This document shows positions 35,420 to 44,315 of a DNA stretch of 64,000 nt, one piece after another (position 1 is the stretch's first letter; every line of letters starts with the position of its first letter). Under the pieces are notes generated by a model that was not told where the DNA came from, made no database searches, and saw nothing but the letters and a program-made list of their open reading frames with translations. A program made the translations under genes and the position numbers. Source of the stretch: Micromonospora coerulea (GTDB taxonomy: Bacteria > Actinomycetota > Actinomycetes > Mycobacteriales > Micromonosporaceae); assembly GCF_016598485.1 (NCBI RefSeq), contig NZ_JAEMUW010000012.1, forward strand, positions 1 through 64,000. Direction: 5' to 3'.

Positions 35420-35525
35420 GTGATGCTGTTGTCCGCAGGTGACGATGGTGTGGTTGGCAGTCGGGGGGAGTTGACGGCGGAGCAGCGTGCTGAGCTTCCT
35501 GCGCTCATGACCAGCACGGAGGTGC
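35420..35525 (+). pseudogene. IS630-family transposase N-terminal scrap
   Basis: A short frame (DDGVVGSRGELTAEQRAELP followed by ALMTSTEV) matches the opening of a second IS630 subgroup, different from the fragment at 5967. After STEV the match breaks off and the sequence becomes the HNH-nuclease debris. No catalytic region is present. Confidence 0.5.
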
Positions 35526-35589
35526 GCCACCCACGACCATTTCTGCCGCCCACTGGTCGTCCACGCACTCGCCCGGACCGTCACCCCTC

Positions 35590-35815
35590 CGCCGAGGAAC
35601 GACGTGGTCGATGTCGAGATCCGAGGCGGCGTACCAGGTCGCCCCGTAATACGGGCTGTACCAGCGCCCGGACACGGCCGCGCAGGAGCTGTCCACGACA
35701 ACGGAGATGCCGTCGCGCTTGAAACCTTCTCGCGGGTGTTGCCGGTGCCGCTGATGGTGATCCAGTGCGGGAACTTGTCCCGCGAGTACCCAGTCAGCGT
35801 CGCATTCCGCCGTTA
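35590..35815 (-). pseudogene. HNH (DUF1524/GmrSD-like) nuclease fragment with a frameshift
   Basis: Minus strand. TGYSRDKFPHWITISG and NTREKV lie in one frame; KRDGISVVVDSSCAAVSGRW, YSPYYGATW and DLDIDHVVP continue one base out of frame. Together they form the start of the HNH domain of small secreted actinobacterial nucleases (DIDHVVP is the metal/nucleophile motif). The C-terminal half is missing. Clearly a broken gene. Confidence 0.7.
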
Positions 35816-35837
35816 GCTCGCACCGCGCCGGCTCGGG

Positions 35838-36302
35838 TCACCCGAGCTGTAGCCAGGGGTAGCGAGCGGCGTCCTGCCCGGCGTAGTCGGGATCGAGGTA
35901 GATGAAGACACGCTGGATCTTCCAGTCCCGGATCTCAAACACGTCGCACCAGCGTCCGGCGCCCCACTCGGGAAGCCCTGCACGCCACGGTCCGTCCCGG
36001 TGCTCGCCGTGGCTGGAGCCCTCGCACACCACGGTGTCGGTTCCCGAGAAGAGCCAGTTGAAGTGCGAGTAGTGGTGCTCGATTTTCTTGATCGTGCCAC
36101 CCACCTCGGCGAACAGTCTGCCGATCTGTTCCTTTCCGGTGGCCAGTCCCCACTTCGGGAAGTACACCTGGGCGTCGTCGGCGAACAGGTCCAGGATGCT
36201 GCCTCCGGTGGACGTCACACCACCGTTGTCGAAGGCTTTCAGGTATTCCAAGGCGACCGACTTGCGCTGTTCATCGGTCATGGTCTGGGTGGTCAGGGCC
36301 AT
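35838..36302 (-). CDS. SnoaL-like / NTF2-fold protein
   Basis: 154 residues forming one NTF2-like cone: an N-terminal helix (RKSVALEYLKAFDNGG), then LDLFADDAQVYFPKWG, a long stretch ending in GAGRWCDVFEIRDWKIQRVF. This is the polyketide-cyclase/ketosteroid-isomerase fold; members act as hydrolases, isomerases or carriers of small hydrophobic molecules. A degraded flavin dehydrogenase tail lies right upstream in the same direction, so the gene may have belonged to a catabolic operon. The function is not assigned beyond the fold. Confidence 0.82.
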   Translation of the reverse strand: MALTTQTMTDEQRKSVALEYLKAFDNGGVTSTGGSILDLFADDAQVYFPKWGLATGKEQIGRLFAEVGGTIKKIEHHYSHFNWLFSGTDTVVCEGSSHGEHRDGPWRAGLPEWGAGRWCDVFEIRDWKIQRVFIYLDPDYAGQDAARYPWLQLG

Positions 36303-36309
36303 GGTCGGT

Positions 36310-36484
36310 TCCTTTCGATTCGATGGTTTTCCGGGCGGCTTGAGCGGCTCCTGGTGCGCCGCCTGGGCGGCTCGGTACGCGAAGGCGATGATCGGGCCGA
36401 GCGTGGCGCCGCCGGCCCAGTACGCCCGCGCCTGATGGCGATGCCGACGCCGTACAGTCCGGGATTCGGGTGGGCTTTGTCCAC
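36310..36484 (-). pseudogene. C-terminal remnant of a flavin-dependent (KstD-like) dehydrogenase
   Basis: Minus strand. HPNPGLYGVGIAI lies in one frame, and RAYWAGGATLGPIIAFAYRA continues in another. These match the conserved end of 3-ketosteroid dehydrogenase / fumarate reductase-type flavoproteins (PGLYAxGN…GGATLGP). One frameshift and loss of the N-terminal FAD domain make it non-functional. It ends just before the SnoaL-like gene start. Confidence 0.55.
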
Positions 36485-36504
36485 GCCTGCGTGTCAGGTG
36501 CCGG

Positions 36505-37173
36505 TCATCGGTCTCCTTCGCGGGTCCGATTCAGCAGCGGCACCTCGAGAAGACGCACCAGCTCGTCGAACGTGCAGTCGAACAGCTCCCGTACTGCCAC
36601 ACCCTCGTCCTCGATGAGGAACACCGCGAGGTCGGTGTAGACGCGGCTGACGCACCCCACACCGGTCAGCGGGTAGGTACATTCCGGCACCAGCTTCGGA
36701 ACCCCGTCCCGCGACAGCAGATTCATCATCACGAACGTCTCCTTGGCCCCGATGGCAAGGTCCATCGCGCCGCCGACGGCCGGGATGTCGTCGGACCGGC
36801 CGGTGTGCCAGTTCGCGAGGTCACCGCGGGCCGACACCTGATAGGCGCCGAGCACGCAGACGTCCAGGTGACCGCCGCGCATCATGGCGAAGGAGTCGGC
36901 GTGGTGGAAGTACGAGGCGCCGGGCAGTTCGGTCACGGGTACCTTGCCGGCGTTGATGAGGTCGAGGTCGACCGCATCCCCGTGCGCCTCAGGCCCCATG
37001 CCCAGCATGCCGTTCTCCGTGTGCAGCACGATGCCGCTGCCCGGGGAGAGGTGGTTGCTGATCCGGGTCGGGAGCCCGATGCCGAGGTTCACGAAGGCTC
37101 TGTGTGGGATGTCGCGCGCGATGCGGGCGGCCAGCTCGTCCTTGCCGAGCCCGCGCCGGCTCTCCCCGGTCAC
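36505..37173 (-). CDS. pcaJ: 3-oxoadipate CoA-transferase subunit B
   Basis: 222 residues. Catalytic glutamate is Glu53 in HTENGMLGMGP, and GLPTRISNHLSPGSGIVL is the family start motif. With subunit A it moves CoA from succinyl-CoA to 3-oxoadipate. It is the last gene of the hydroxyquinol operon, and its start overlaps the pcaI stop by ATGA. A general 3-oxoacid CoA-transferase is the alternative; context favours 3-oxoadipate. Confidence 0.9.
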   Translation of the reverse strand: MTGESRRGLGKDELAARIARDIPHRAFVNLGIGLPTRISNHLSPGSGIVLHTENGMLGMGPEAHGDAVDLDLINAGKVPVTELPGASYFHHADSFAMMRGGHLDVCVLGAYQVSARGDLANWHTGRSDDIPAVGGAMDLAIGAKETFVMMNLLSRDGVPKLVPECTYPLTGVGCVSRVYTDLAVFLIEDEGVAVRELFDCTFDELVRLLEVPLLNRTREGDR

Positions 37174-37868
37174 TGACCCGCTCCGATCGACTCAGGCACC
37201 GGGGCGGGCGCCGGCACGCGGACGATGCGGTCGACATAGATGCCCGGCGTGACGATGACCTCGGGGTCGAGCGCACCGACCGGCACCAGGTCCTCGACCT
37301 GCACGATCGTCGTCGTCGCGGCCGCCGCCATGATCGGCCCGAAGTTGCGGGCGGTCTTGCGGTAGACCAGGTTGCCGAGCTCGTCGGACCGGTACGCCTT
37401 CACCAGCGCGTAGTCCGCTCGCAGCGGGTACTCCAGCACGTAGTGCCTTCCGTCGATCTCGCGCACCTCCTTGCCCTCGGCCAGCGAGGTCCCGTAGCCG
37501 GTGGGGGTGTAGAAGGCTCCGATGCCGGCACCGGCGGCGCGGATGCGCTCGGCAAGGTTGCCCTGCGGAACGAGCTCCAGCTCGATCTCACCGGCGCGGT
37601 ACTTCTGGTCGAAATGCCAGGAGTCCCGCTGGCGGGGAAAAGAGCAAACGATCTTGCGTACGCGGCCCGCACGGATCAGCGCCGCCAGGCCCACGTCCCC
37701 GTTTCCGGCGTTGTTGTTCACCACGGTCAGATCCGTGGCGCCCGACGCGATGAGCGCCTCGATGAGCTCGACCGGCTGACCGGCGGTGCCGAATCCGCCG
37801 ATCATCACCGTGGCGCCGTCGGCGATCCCCGCGACCGCCGCGGTCGGGTTGTCCAGGATGCTGGCCAC
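37170..37868 (-). CDS. pcaI: 3-oxoadipate CoA-transferase subunit A
   Basis: 232 residues. ATVMIGGFGTAGQPVELIEA is the CoA-transferase family I motif (oxyanion/CoA site), followed by NNNAGNGDVGLAALI and GYGTSLAEGKEV. GTG 37868 follows the thiolase stop by one base. Works as a heteromer with the product of the next gene. Confidence 0.9.
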   Translation of the reverse strand: MASILDNPTAAVAGIADGATVMIGGFGTAGQPVELIEALIASGATDLTVVNNNAGNGDVGLAALIRAGRVRKIVCSFPRQRDSWHFDQKYRAGEIELELVPQGNLAERIRAAGAGIGAFYTPTGYGTSLAEGKEVREIDGRHYVLEYPLRADYALVKAYRSDELGNLVYRKTARNFGPIMAAAATTTIVQVEDLVPVGALDPEVIVTPGIYVDRIVRVPAPAPVPESIGAGQ

Positions 37869-37869
37869 G

Positions 37870-39060
37870 TCAGGTGTCCAGGTTCTCGAGGACCATGGCG
37901 AGCGCCTGCCCGACCCCGATGCAGATCGCGGCGACTCCCCACCGCTTGCCCGAAGCCCGCAGCGAGCGGGCGAGCGTGCCGAGCACGCGGGTCCCGGAGG
38001 CGCCCAACGGGTGGCCGATGGCGATGGCACCGCCGTGTGCGTTGACGATGTCGGGGTCGATGCCCCAGGCGTTGATGCACGCCACGGTCTGGGCGGCGAA
38101 CGCCTCGTTCAGTTCCACCGCGCCCACCTCACCCCAGCCGATGCCGGCGCGCTTGAGCGCCAGGTTGGCGGCCTCCACCGGCGCGAACCCGAAGTACTGC
38201 GGGTCGTTCGCGGCAGCCCCGCGACCGGCGATGCGCGCCAGCGGCGACCGACCGACGATCTTCTCGGCGGACGGGCTACCCAGCAGCACCGCGGACGCGC
38301 CGTCGTTGAGGGGCGAGGAGTTCCCGGCGGTCACCGTGCCGTCCTGCTTGCGGAACACCGGTTTGAGCGCGGCGAGCTTCGTCAGGCTGGTGTCGGGCCG
38401 GATGGACTCGTCGCGGGCGAGGTCAACCCCGGGCACGCCGACGACGAGGTCGTCGTAGAACCCTTCCTCCCAGGCCCGGGCAGCCGCTCGGTGCGAGCGC
38501 AGTGCGAAGGCGTCCTGCGCTTCGCGGCCCACCTGCTCACGTGTCGCGAGCAGCTCGGTGGCCTCGCCCAGCGAGACCGTCCACTCCGGATTCATCCGTG
38601 GGTTCACGAGCCGCCAGCCCAGGGTGGTGGACACCAGCGCCGCATCCCCGGCCGGGTACGCCTTTTCCGGCTTGGGTAGCACCCAGGGCGCTCGGCTCAT
38701 TGACTCCACGCCCCCGACCAGCACCACGTCCGCCTCGCCGAGGGCGATCTGCCGGGAGGCAACGATGGCGGCGTCCAGACTGGAGCCGCACAGCCGGTTC
38801 ACCGTCGTGGCCGGCACCGACGTTGGCAGGCCGGCCAGCAGGCCGGCCATGCGGGCGACGTTGCGGTTGTCCTCCCCGGCGCCGTTGGCGTTGCCCAGCA
38901 CGATCTCGTCGACGCGGTCCGGTTCCAGCGCGGGCGCCCGCTCGACCAGCGTCCGCAGCACGTGCGCCGCCAGGTCGTCCGGCCGCACACCGGCCAACGC
39001 ACCGCCGTACTTCCCGAAGGGGGTGCGTACGGCGTCGTACACGTACACGTCGGTGGGCAC
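37870..39060 (-). CDS. pcaF: 3-oxoadipyl-CoA thiolase
   Basis: 396 residues. The acyl-accepting Cys91 is in TVNRLCGSSLDAAI, the catalytic histidine in GGAIAIGHPLGASG, and the second cysteine in ICIGVGQALA. NRNVARMA and YFGFAPVEAA are seen in PcaF rather than in general acetoacetyl-CoA thiolases. It splits 3-oxoadipyl-CoA into succinyl-CoA and acetyl-CoA, the last step of the pathway. It starts 3 bases after the dioxygenase stop. Confidence 0.9.
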   Translation of the reverse strand: MPTDVYVYDAVRTPFGKYGGALAGVRPDDLAAHVLRTLVERAPALEPDRVDEIVLGNANGAGEDNRNVARMAGLLAGLPTSVPATTVNRLCGSSLDAAIVASRQIALGEADVVLVGGVESMSRAPWVLPKPEKAYPAGDAALVSTTLGWRLVNPRMNPEWTVSLGEATELLATREQVGREAQDAFALRSHRAAARAWEEGFYDDLVVGVPGVDLARDESIRPDTSLTKLAALKPVFRKQDGTVTAGNSSPLNDGASAVLLGSPSAEKIVGRSPLARIAGRGAAANDPQYFGFAPVEAANLALKRAGIGWGEVGAVELNEAFAAQTVACINAWGIDPDIVNAHGGAIAIGHPLGASGTRVLGTLARSLRASGKRWGVAAICIGVGQALAMVLENLDT

Positions 39061-39063
39061 GGG

Positions 39064-39957
39064 TCAGGCCTCCTCGTGAGCCGCGGCCGCGGGCGCCAGG
39101 ACGATGTCGAACCGCACGCGTGACCACGCGCGGTCTCCCAGGTCGCGGCCATCGGGAGTGGGGGAACCGGCCGGCTGGGACTCGAAATCCATCACCAGCG
39201 AGTCCCGTACTCCGAAGACGCTGTCGCGGTCCAGCAGCTCATCCCCGCGGACGAAGATGTGCGTCACCAGGGTTCGGTATCCCTCCCCCTGGATCATGAA
39301 ATGCAGGTGTGCGGCCCGCATCGGGGACCGTCCGGTGGCGGCCAGCAGCCGACCGACCGGGCCGTCGTGCGGGATCGGGTACGGCGTCGGGGTAACCCCC
39401 CAGAAGCGGTAGCTCCCGTCCGCGTCGCTGGACAGGTGACCACGGGCGGAGACCCGGTCGTCGCCGTACTGGACGTCGTAGAAGCCGTCCTCGTCGGCCT
39501 CCCAGACCTCGATCCGGGCGTGCGGCACCGGCTTGCCGTCCGTGTCGGTGACCGTGCCCTCGACCCAGCACGGCTGCCCGGACGCTCCGGCCGCGATGTC
39601 CCCGCCGAGCTCGATCTCCGGTGAGCCATCGACGAAGAACGGGCCGAACACCGTCGCCTCAGTGGCGTTGTCGTACGCCTCGTTGTTGACGGTGATGGTC
39701 TGCATCGAGGCGCCCAGGACGTCGGAGAGCAGGATGAACTCCTGACGCCGAACGTCGGTGATGTGCCCTGTGGCGGTGAGGAACTCGATGGCGCGCTGCC
39801 ATTCCTGTTCGGTCAGCCGCACCTCCCGCACGAAGGCGTGCAGGTGCCGGGTGAGCGCCTGCATCAGCTCTCTGACCCGCTGATCCGGCGCGCCGTCGAA
39901 CGACGCGACCACCCGTTCGACGAGCTGCGACTCGCGGTGCTGCTGCTCCAGGGTCAT
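39064..39957 (-). CDS. Hydroxyquinol 1,2-dioxygenase (intradiol)
   Basis: 297 residues. The N-terminal helical dimerisation part (about 1-100) is followed by the catalytic beta-sandwich. The iron ligands can be placed: a tyrosine in [11 protein letters not shown] region, another upstream in [10 protein letters not shown], and the two histidines in RAAHLHFMI. It opens 1,2,4-trihydroxybenzene between the first two hydroxyls to give maleylacetate. Hydroxyquinol rather than catechol is chosen because maleylacetate reductase is the next gene upstream. ATG 39957 overlaps that gene by ATGA and follows GGAGGGG. Confidence 0.9.
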   Translation of the reverse strand: MTLEQQHRESQLVERVVASFDGAPDQRVRELMQALTRHLHAFVREVRLTEQEWQRAIEFLTATGHITDVRRQEFILLSDVLGASMQTITVNNEAYDNATEATVFGPFFVDGSPEIELGGDIAAGASGQPCWVEGTVTDTDGKPVPHARIEVWEADEDGFYDVQYGDDRVSARGHLSSDADGSYRFWGVTPTPYPIPHDGPVGRLLAATGRSPMRAAHLHFMIQGEGYRTLVTHIFVRGDELLDRDSVFGVRDSLVMDFESQPAGSPTPDGRDLGDRAWSRVRFDIVLAPAAAAHEEA

Positions 39958-41015
39958 ACCGGCTCCCCTCCGTCCCATGCTCGGTGTAACAAGTGCTCAA
40001 GGTTGTCGCGGGTGACCGGCGCCGGGTTGTTCGGCGGTACGGCCGCCAGGACCGCGTCGACGGCGGCCGGGATGTCGCTCTCGCGCAACCCGTAGTCCCG
40101 CAGGGCGCGAGGTGCCTCCACCCGCTCCCGCAGGCGCTGCAACCCGTCCAGGGCGGACGCCTCACCGAAGGCCGCCGCCATCCGCTGCTCGCTGTCGGGG
40201 ACCGACGGTGCGTTGAGCGCGAGGACGTACGGCAGCACCACGGCGTGGGTCTGCGCGTGCGGGAGGTTGTACATCCCGCCGAGCACGTGGCAGATCTTGT
40301 GGTGCAGCCCGGAGCCGGCCGAGGCGAACGCCACTGCGGCCAGATAGGCCCCGTACAGCGTCTGCTCGCGCCCCTCGATGCCCTGGGGATCGCGCACGAC
40401 CTCGGGGAGTCCCTGGCGAAGGGCGCGGATGCCCTCCAGAGCCAGGGCCTGGTCGATCGGGTCGACCCGCGGCGCCCACATCGAGTCGACACAGTGCGCC
40501 AGCGCGTTCAATCCGGAGGCCACGCTCAGCGGCAATGGCAGGGAGAGCATCAGGCTGGCGTCGTAGACGACGGACCGCGGCAGTACGCGGGCGTCGACCC
40601 CGGTGGTCTTGCGACCGCCCTCGGTCAGCCCCCAGACGTTGGTGGCCTCGGAGCCCGCGTACGTGGTCGGAACGGCGACGATGGGCAGCCCGGTGGTCAG
40701 CGCCACCGCCTTGGCCAAGCCGGTGGTGGAGCCGCCACCGATGCTGACGAGGACGTCGACGTTGTGTTTCTCGGCGGCCGTGCGGGCCCGCTCGGCAACG
40801 TCGGTGGGCACGTGCATCACCACCTCGGCATGGCGCACCGCGGCCGGCAGGGCGGCCACCAACGGGTCGGCCAGCGCGCTGTCGGCCTCTGCGGCGATCA
40901 CCATCGGGCGGGCGGCGCCGAGCCGGGACACCTCGTCGGCCACGTGACCCGCCGCCTCGTACGACGCGAATACCACCCGCTGCGGCAGCGTCTCGTGGGT
41001 GAAGCTGACTCTCAC
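39954..41015 (-). CDS. Maleylacetate reductase
   Basis: 353 residues, iron-containing alcohol dehydrogenase fold. Nucleotide-binding [34 protein letters not shown], and the late [10 protein letters not shown] and [14 protein letters not shown] are characteristic of maleylacetate reductases. It uses NAD(P)H to reduce maleylacetate to 3-oxoadipate. GTG 41015 overlaps the monooxygenase stop (GTGA). The much longer open frame upstream is a shadow of the monooxygenase gene. Confidence 0.92.
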   Translation of the reverse strand: MRVSFTHETLPQRVVFASYEAAGHVADEVSRLGAARPMVIAAEADSALADPLVAALPAAVRHAEVVMHVPTDVAERARTAAEKHNVDVLVSIGGGSTTGLAKAVALTTGLPIVAVPTTYAGSEATNVWGLTEGGRKTTGVDARVLPRSVVYDASLMLSLPLPLSVASGLNALAHCVDSMWAPRVDPIDQALALEGIRALRQGLPEVVRDPQGIEGREQTLYGAYLAAVAFASAGSGLHHKICHVLGGMYNLPHAQTHAVVLPYVLALNAPSVPDSEQRMAAAFGEASALDGLQRLRERVEAPRALRDYGLRESDIPAAVDAVLAAVPPNNPAPVTRDNLEHLLHRAWDGGEPV

Positions 41016-42814
41016 GCCGCACCATCCCGGCCGAGGAGCGCCGACATCGCATCGCGCAGCGCCCGCTCCGGATCGGCGGGCAGCCGCATCGACCGCCAGC
41101 CGATGTGCTTGTCCGGGCGCACCAGGAGCACGCCGTCCTCCTCGACCTCCCGCACTCGCGCCCAGTCGTAGTACAGGTCGGTCACCTGACGCCCGGGGCC
41201 GATCACCACGGCCTCGAGCGGCACGCCGAGCTCCTGGCCGACCTTCTCGGCAGCCGCCACCCACGGCTCCCCGGCGATGCCGGTCAGCACCGTGAACCGG
41301 GTCATCGGCGCCAGGTCGAGCGTGGAGACCTTGTGCCGGGCATCGCCCACCCAGGCGTGCGGCAGCCGGGATCCCGGGACCGTGGACGGCTCGTAGTACA
41401 GCTCCGGGTCCCGGCTCGGTTCGGGCCGGCGGGTGAAGTCGGAGACCACGGCGTCGGACTCGTAGAACTGCCCCAGCTCGACACCGTGGGCGTTGAACTC
41501 GTAATGCTTCAGCTCCATGGCCGACAGCAACGCGGCCCGCTTGGCCGCCCCCTCGGGGGTGTTGGCTTTGCGCTCCTCGATGCGCGCGGCCATCTCGGTC
41601 TCGTCCTTGGCGTCGAGCAGGCCCAGCGCCTCGAAGAACTGGACGAACTCGCGGCTTGACTTGTTCGCGCGCTGAACGATCTGCCTGGCCACCGGCGCCC
41701 GTTCCACCGAGTAGGTCTCCAGCAGCGAAGGTGTGGCCTGCCCACGGAGGACGGCTGCCAGCTTCCAGGCGAGGTTGTAGGAGTCCTGGATCGAGGTGTT
41801 CGACCCCAGTCCGTTGCTCGGCGGGTGACGATGGATCGCGTCCCCGACGCAGAACACCCGCCCCGACTGCAGATGCGTCGCGTACATCTCGTTGTTGCCC
41901 CACAACGACGTGCCGGTGATCTCCACCTCGATGTCCGGCAGCCCCAGCAGGTTGCGCACGATCTGAATGGCGGCGGCCTCGTCGACGACCGGTGGGGGTT
42001 GGCTGATGTCGTAGCCCCAGACGATGAGCCACTCGTTCCAGGGCCGCACCATCCGCACCAGTCCGGCCCCGATTCCACCGACGTTCGAACCGGGCTGGAT
42101 CACCCAGTAGAGCACCGATGGCCGGTGTCCGACGTACGCCGAGATGTCGGCCTTGAAGGTGATGTTCATCGAGCCGGCGATGTCCATCGCACCCTCCATC
42201 GGAAGGTCGAGGTCGGCGGCGACCTTGGAGCGGGCGCCGTCGGCACCGATGAGGTACCTGGCCCGGATGGTGTATTCCTCGCCGGTGAGGCGGTCCCGAA
42301 CCTCGACGCTGACGCCATCGGAGTCCTGCCGGTGCCCCAAGTACTCCGTGGAGAATCGGGCCTGAGTACCCCGCACCACGGCGTTGCGCAGGAGGATCGG
42401 TTCCAGGTGGGTCTGGGGAATGTCGACCGGCAGGCACGGTGACGCGAGGCGGTAGTCGGCCTGCCGGGCGGGATGCGTACCCCAGGTGAGGATTCGCCCG
42501 ATCTCCTCGCCGGCGATCGAGGTGCAGAAGACGGTGTCGCCCATCAGCTCGTGTGGAGTGGCGTCGGCGAGCACCTGATCCTCGATGCCCAGATCCCGGA
42601 AGGTCTCCATCGCGCGCTGGTTGGTGATGTGCGCCCGCGGTGTGTTGGCCGTCCAGCGGTACTTCGTGATCATGATGTTCGGGATTCCCAGCGTGGACAG
42701 GAACAAGGCAGCTCCTGCCCCGGCCGGGCCCGAGCCGATGACCACGACGTCGGTCGTCACCATCGATCCCTGGGGTAGCGGCGTCTCGGCCATCCCGTCG
42801 CTGAACTCTGCCAT
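41012..42814 (-). CDS. FAD-dependent aromatic (phenol/resorcinol-type) monooxygenase
   Basis: About 600 residues, the size of TfdB/MhpA-like flavin hydroxylases. FAD motifs: GSGPAGAGAALFLSTLG (ADP binding, near residue 30), YLIGADGARSKVA, and VFCVGDAIHRHPPSNGLGSN. The C-terminal thioredoxin-like domain (ending GWRSMRLPADPERALRDA) is typical of the phenol hydroxylase branch. As first gene of the operon before hydroxyquinol ring cleavage, it likely hydroxylates resorcinol or a related phenol to hydroxyquinol. ATG 42814 is preferred; GTG 42826 is possible. Confidence 0.88.
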   Translation of the reverse strand: MAEFSDGMAETPLPQGSMVTTDVVVIGSGPAGAGAALFLSTLGIPNIMITKYRWTANTPRAHITNQRAMETFRDLGIEDQVLADATPHELMGDTVFCTSIAGEEIGRILTWGTHPARQADYRLASPCLPVDIPQTHLEPILLRNAVVRGTQARFSTEYLGHRQDSDGVSVEVRDRLTGEEYTIRARYLIGADGARSKVAADLDLPMEGAMDIAGSMNITFKADISAYVGHRPSVLYWVIQPGSNVGGIGAGLVRMVRPWNEWLIVWGYDISQPPPVVDEAAAIQIVRNLLGLPDIEVEITGTSLWGNNEMYATHLQSGRVFCVGDAIHRHPPSNGLGSNTSIQDSYNLAWKLAAVLRGQATPSLLETYSVERAPVARQIVQRANKSSREFVQFFEALGLLDAKDETEMAARIEERKANTPEGAAKRAALLSAMELKHYEFNAHGVELGQFYESDAVVSDFTRRPEPSRDPELYYEPSTVPGSRLPHAWVGDARHKVSTLDLAPMTRFTVLTGIAGEPWVAAAEKVGQELGVPLEAVVIGPGRQVTDLYYDWARVREVEEDGVLLVRPDKHIGWRSMRLPADPERALRDAMSALLGRDGAA

Positions 42815-42948
42815 CAGCTCACCCACTCCACTGCTCGGCGTGTGGTCCTGGCCACTCGCTCGACCAGTGTGCGGCGGTGCTCCGCCGTCGCAGCAAGGGC
42901 TGAAGCCGTAACACGGCGGAAAGGCGAAGCTGTGGCGGAATCCGAGAA
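42815..42948. promoter_or_regulatory. Probable promoter region of the hydroxyquinol operon
   Basis: The 134 bases between the AraC-type gene and the monooxygenase start are the only gap of size within the cluster, so the operon promoter and the regulator site probably lie here. I see no clear repeat pair for the regulator. Confidence 0.4.
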
Positions 42949-43905
42949 CTAACTGAGCCGGCCTGCCCGGGCCTGCCGACGTAGGTCCGTGGCGCGCATG
43001 CCGAAGCGCGCCCGGAATGCCTGCGAGAAGTGGGTGGCCGACCCGAAGCCGCAGCGGGCCGCGACCTCACCGACTGGCAACTGCGGCGAGGAGGCGAGCA
43101 GCGCACGGGCGCGTTCCAGCCGCCGCGCCAGCACGAACTGCGGAACAGTGGTGCCAGTGGGGGCGAACGCCCGGGACAGATGGCGCTCGCTGATACCGAT
43201 CCCGGCCGCGACGCGGGCAGCAGTCAGGCCGCTGTCGGTCAGGTGATCCTCGATGAACGTACGCGCGTTGGCCAGATGCACCGTGCCGAGGTTTATCGGC
43301 TGACTGCCTGCCATGCTGGCGAGCAGCTCGAGCGCCATTCGTTCGTCAACGGGCTCGCCTCCCCCGGGACGCAGGGCACGGTCGATCAGCCTCGCGAACG
43401 TCCGTGCCGGTACATCACCCCCGGCGGAGTCGCGCACCAGCGGGGTGCTCAGCGAGCCGAGCCCGGTCAGCTCCCGGAACAGCGGCCGCGGCACCTTGAT
43501 CGCGAGTTCCTCCAAGCCACGCGAGAAGCCGCGCATGAACGGACGATCTGCATCGCAGATCAGGACCTGTCCCGGTCGCAGGGTGAGCACGCCGTCGCTG
43601 TGGTAAAAGAATGCCTCCCCGACGAGCGTCAGGTAGACCGCGACCGCGTCCGCCGGATGCCTGCGGATCACTTCGGCCGGACGTTCGACGACGTGCGCGT
43701 TGCTGCGGACGCGGGCCAGGTGCATCTGCTCGAGCTGAAGGTTGAGCTCGGTCCCGTCGAACGGCGCGTCGCCCAGCGTGTGACACCGCAGGCCGATCAA
43801 CGCGTGCGCGTTGTGGTCCTCCCACAACGCGATCCTCTGGGCCTCCGGGAGCCCCGTTGTGCTGAAGCTCACCGGCCGCCGGGCCGTCGCCGAACCCGTC
43901 GTCAC
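42949..43905 (-). CDS. AraC-family regulator of the hydroxyquinol operon
   Basis: 318 residues. The N-terminal part is the AraC-binding-like cupin domain found in AraC/NahR-type catabolic activators (VYLTLVGEAFFYHSDG…). The C-terminal ~100 residues hold two helix-turn-helix units (VAAGIGISERHLSRAF and VGEVAARCGFGSATHFSQAF). GTG 43905 follows GGGGGTGAC. It lies directly upstream of the operon in the same direction and is presumed to activate it with an aromatic effector. Confidence 0.88.
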   Translation of the reverse strand: MTTGSATARRPVSFSTTGLPEAQRIALWEDHNAHALIGLRCHTLGDAPFDGTELNLQLEQMHLARVRSNAHVVERPAEVIRRHPADAVAVYLTLVGEAFFYHSDGVLTLRPGQVLICDADRPFMRGFSRGLEELAIKVPRPLFRELTGLGSLSTPLVRDSAGGDVPARTFARLIDRALRPGGGEPVDERMALELLASMAGSQPINLGTVHLANARTFIEDHLTDSGLTAARVAAGIGISERHLSRAFAPTGTTVPQFVLARRLERARALLASSPQLPVGEVAARCGFGSATHFSQAFRARFGMRATDLRRQARAGRLS

Positions 43906-44090
43906 GTCACCCCCAACTGTTTCGGGCTCAAATACTACAGCCACCGCAATGTGATGAATGGCACACGATGCACCTCGCGGACGCGGGCCTTGCCCAGCCG
44001 CTGATCGATCCGGCTGGTCGGGTCGAGGGATCGGACTGACACAGCGGGCGACTGTTATGTCCGGTGTCTGCCTGGGCATCGGTACTGGTC

Positions 44091-44201
44091 ATGGAGACCG
44101 GGCAGTTGCTCAACGGTCGCTACCGGCTGGTGGACCGCTTGGGCGCCACCCGAACATGGCGGCGGAAGCCGCGACCGAGGGCTGCCCCGCGGACCCGGTG
44201 A
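44091..44201 (+). pseudogene. N-terminal scrap of a serine/threonine protein kinase
   Basis: METGQLLNGRYRLVDRLGAT is the usual beginning of actinomycete Ser/Thr kinases up to the first half of the glycine-rich loop. After LGAT the kinase text is lost and the frame stops at codon 37. The rest of the gap 43906-44315 holds no recognisable gene. Confidence 0.5.
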
Positions 44202-44315
44202 GGGTGTCGCGGCGCGGTGGTGGGAACCGTGTGCGGCACATGGCTGACCGGACCTGACGGGTTGGTCTCCTGGGGTGTCCGTCCCGCCGGACGCTGACCC
44301 AGGTTGGGTGAGTTC

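Noticed and set aside
39954..42437. 827-residue frame joining maleylacetate reductase to upstream coding text
   Set aside because: The N-terminal ~470 residues are an out-of-frame reading of the monooxygenase gene; the true start is the GTG overlapping its stop.
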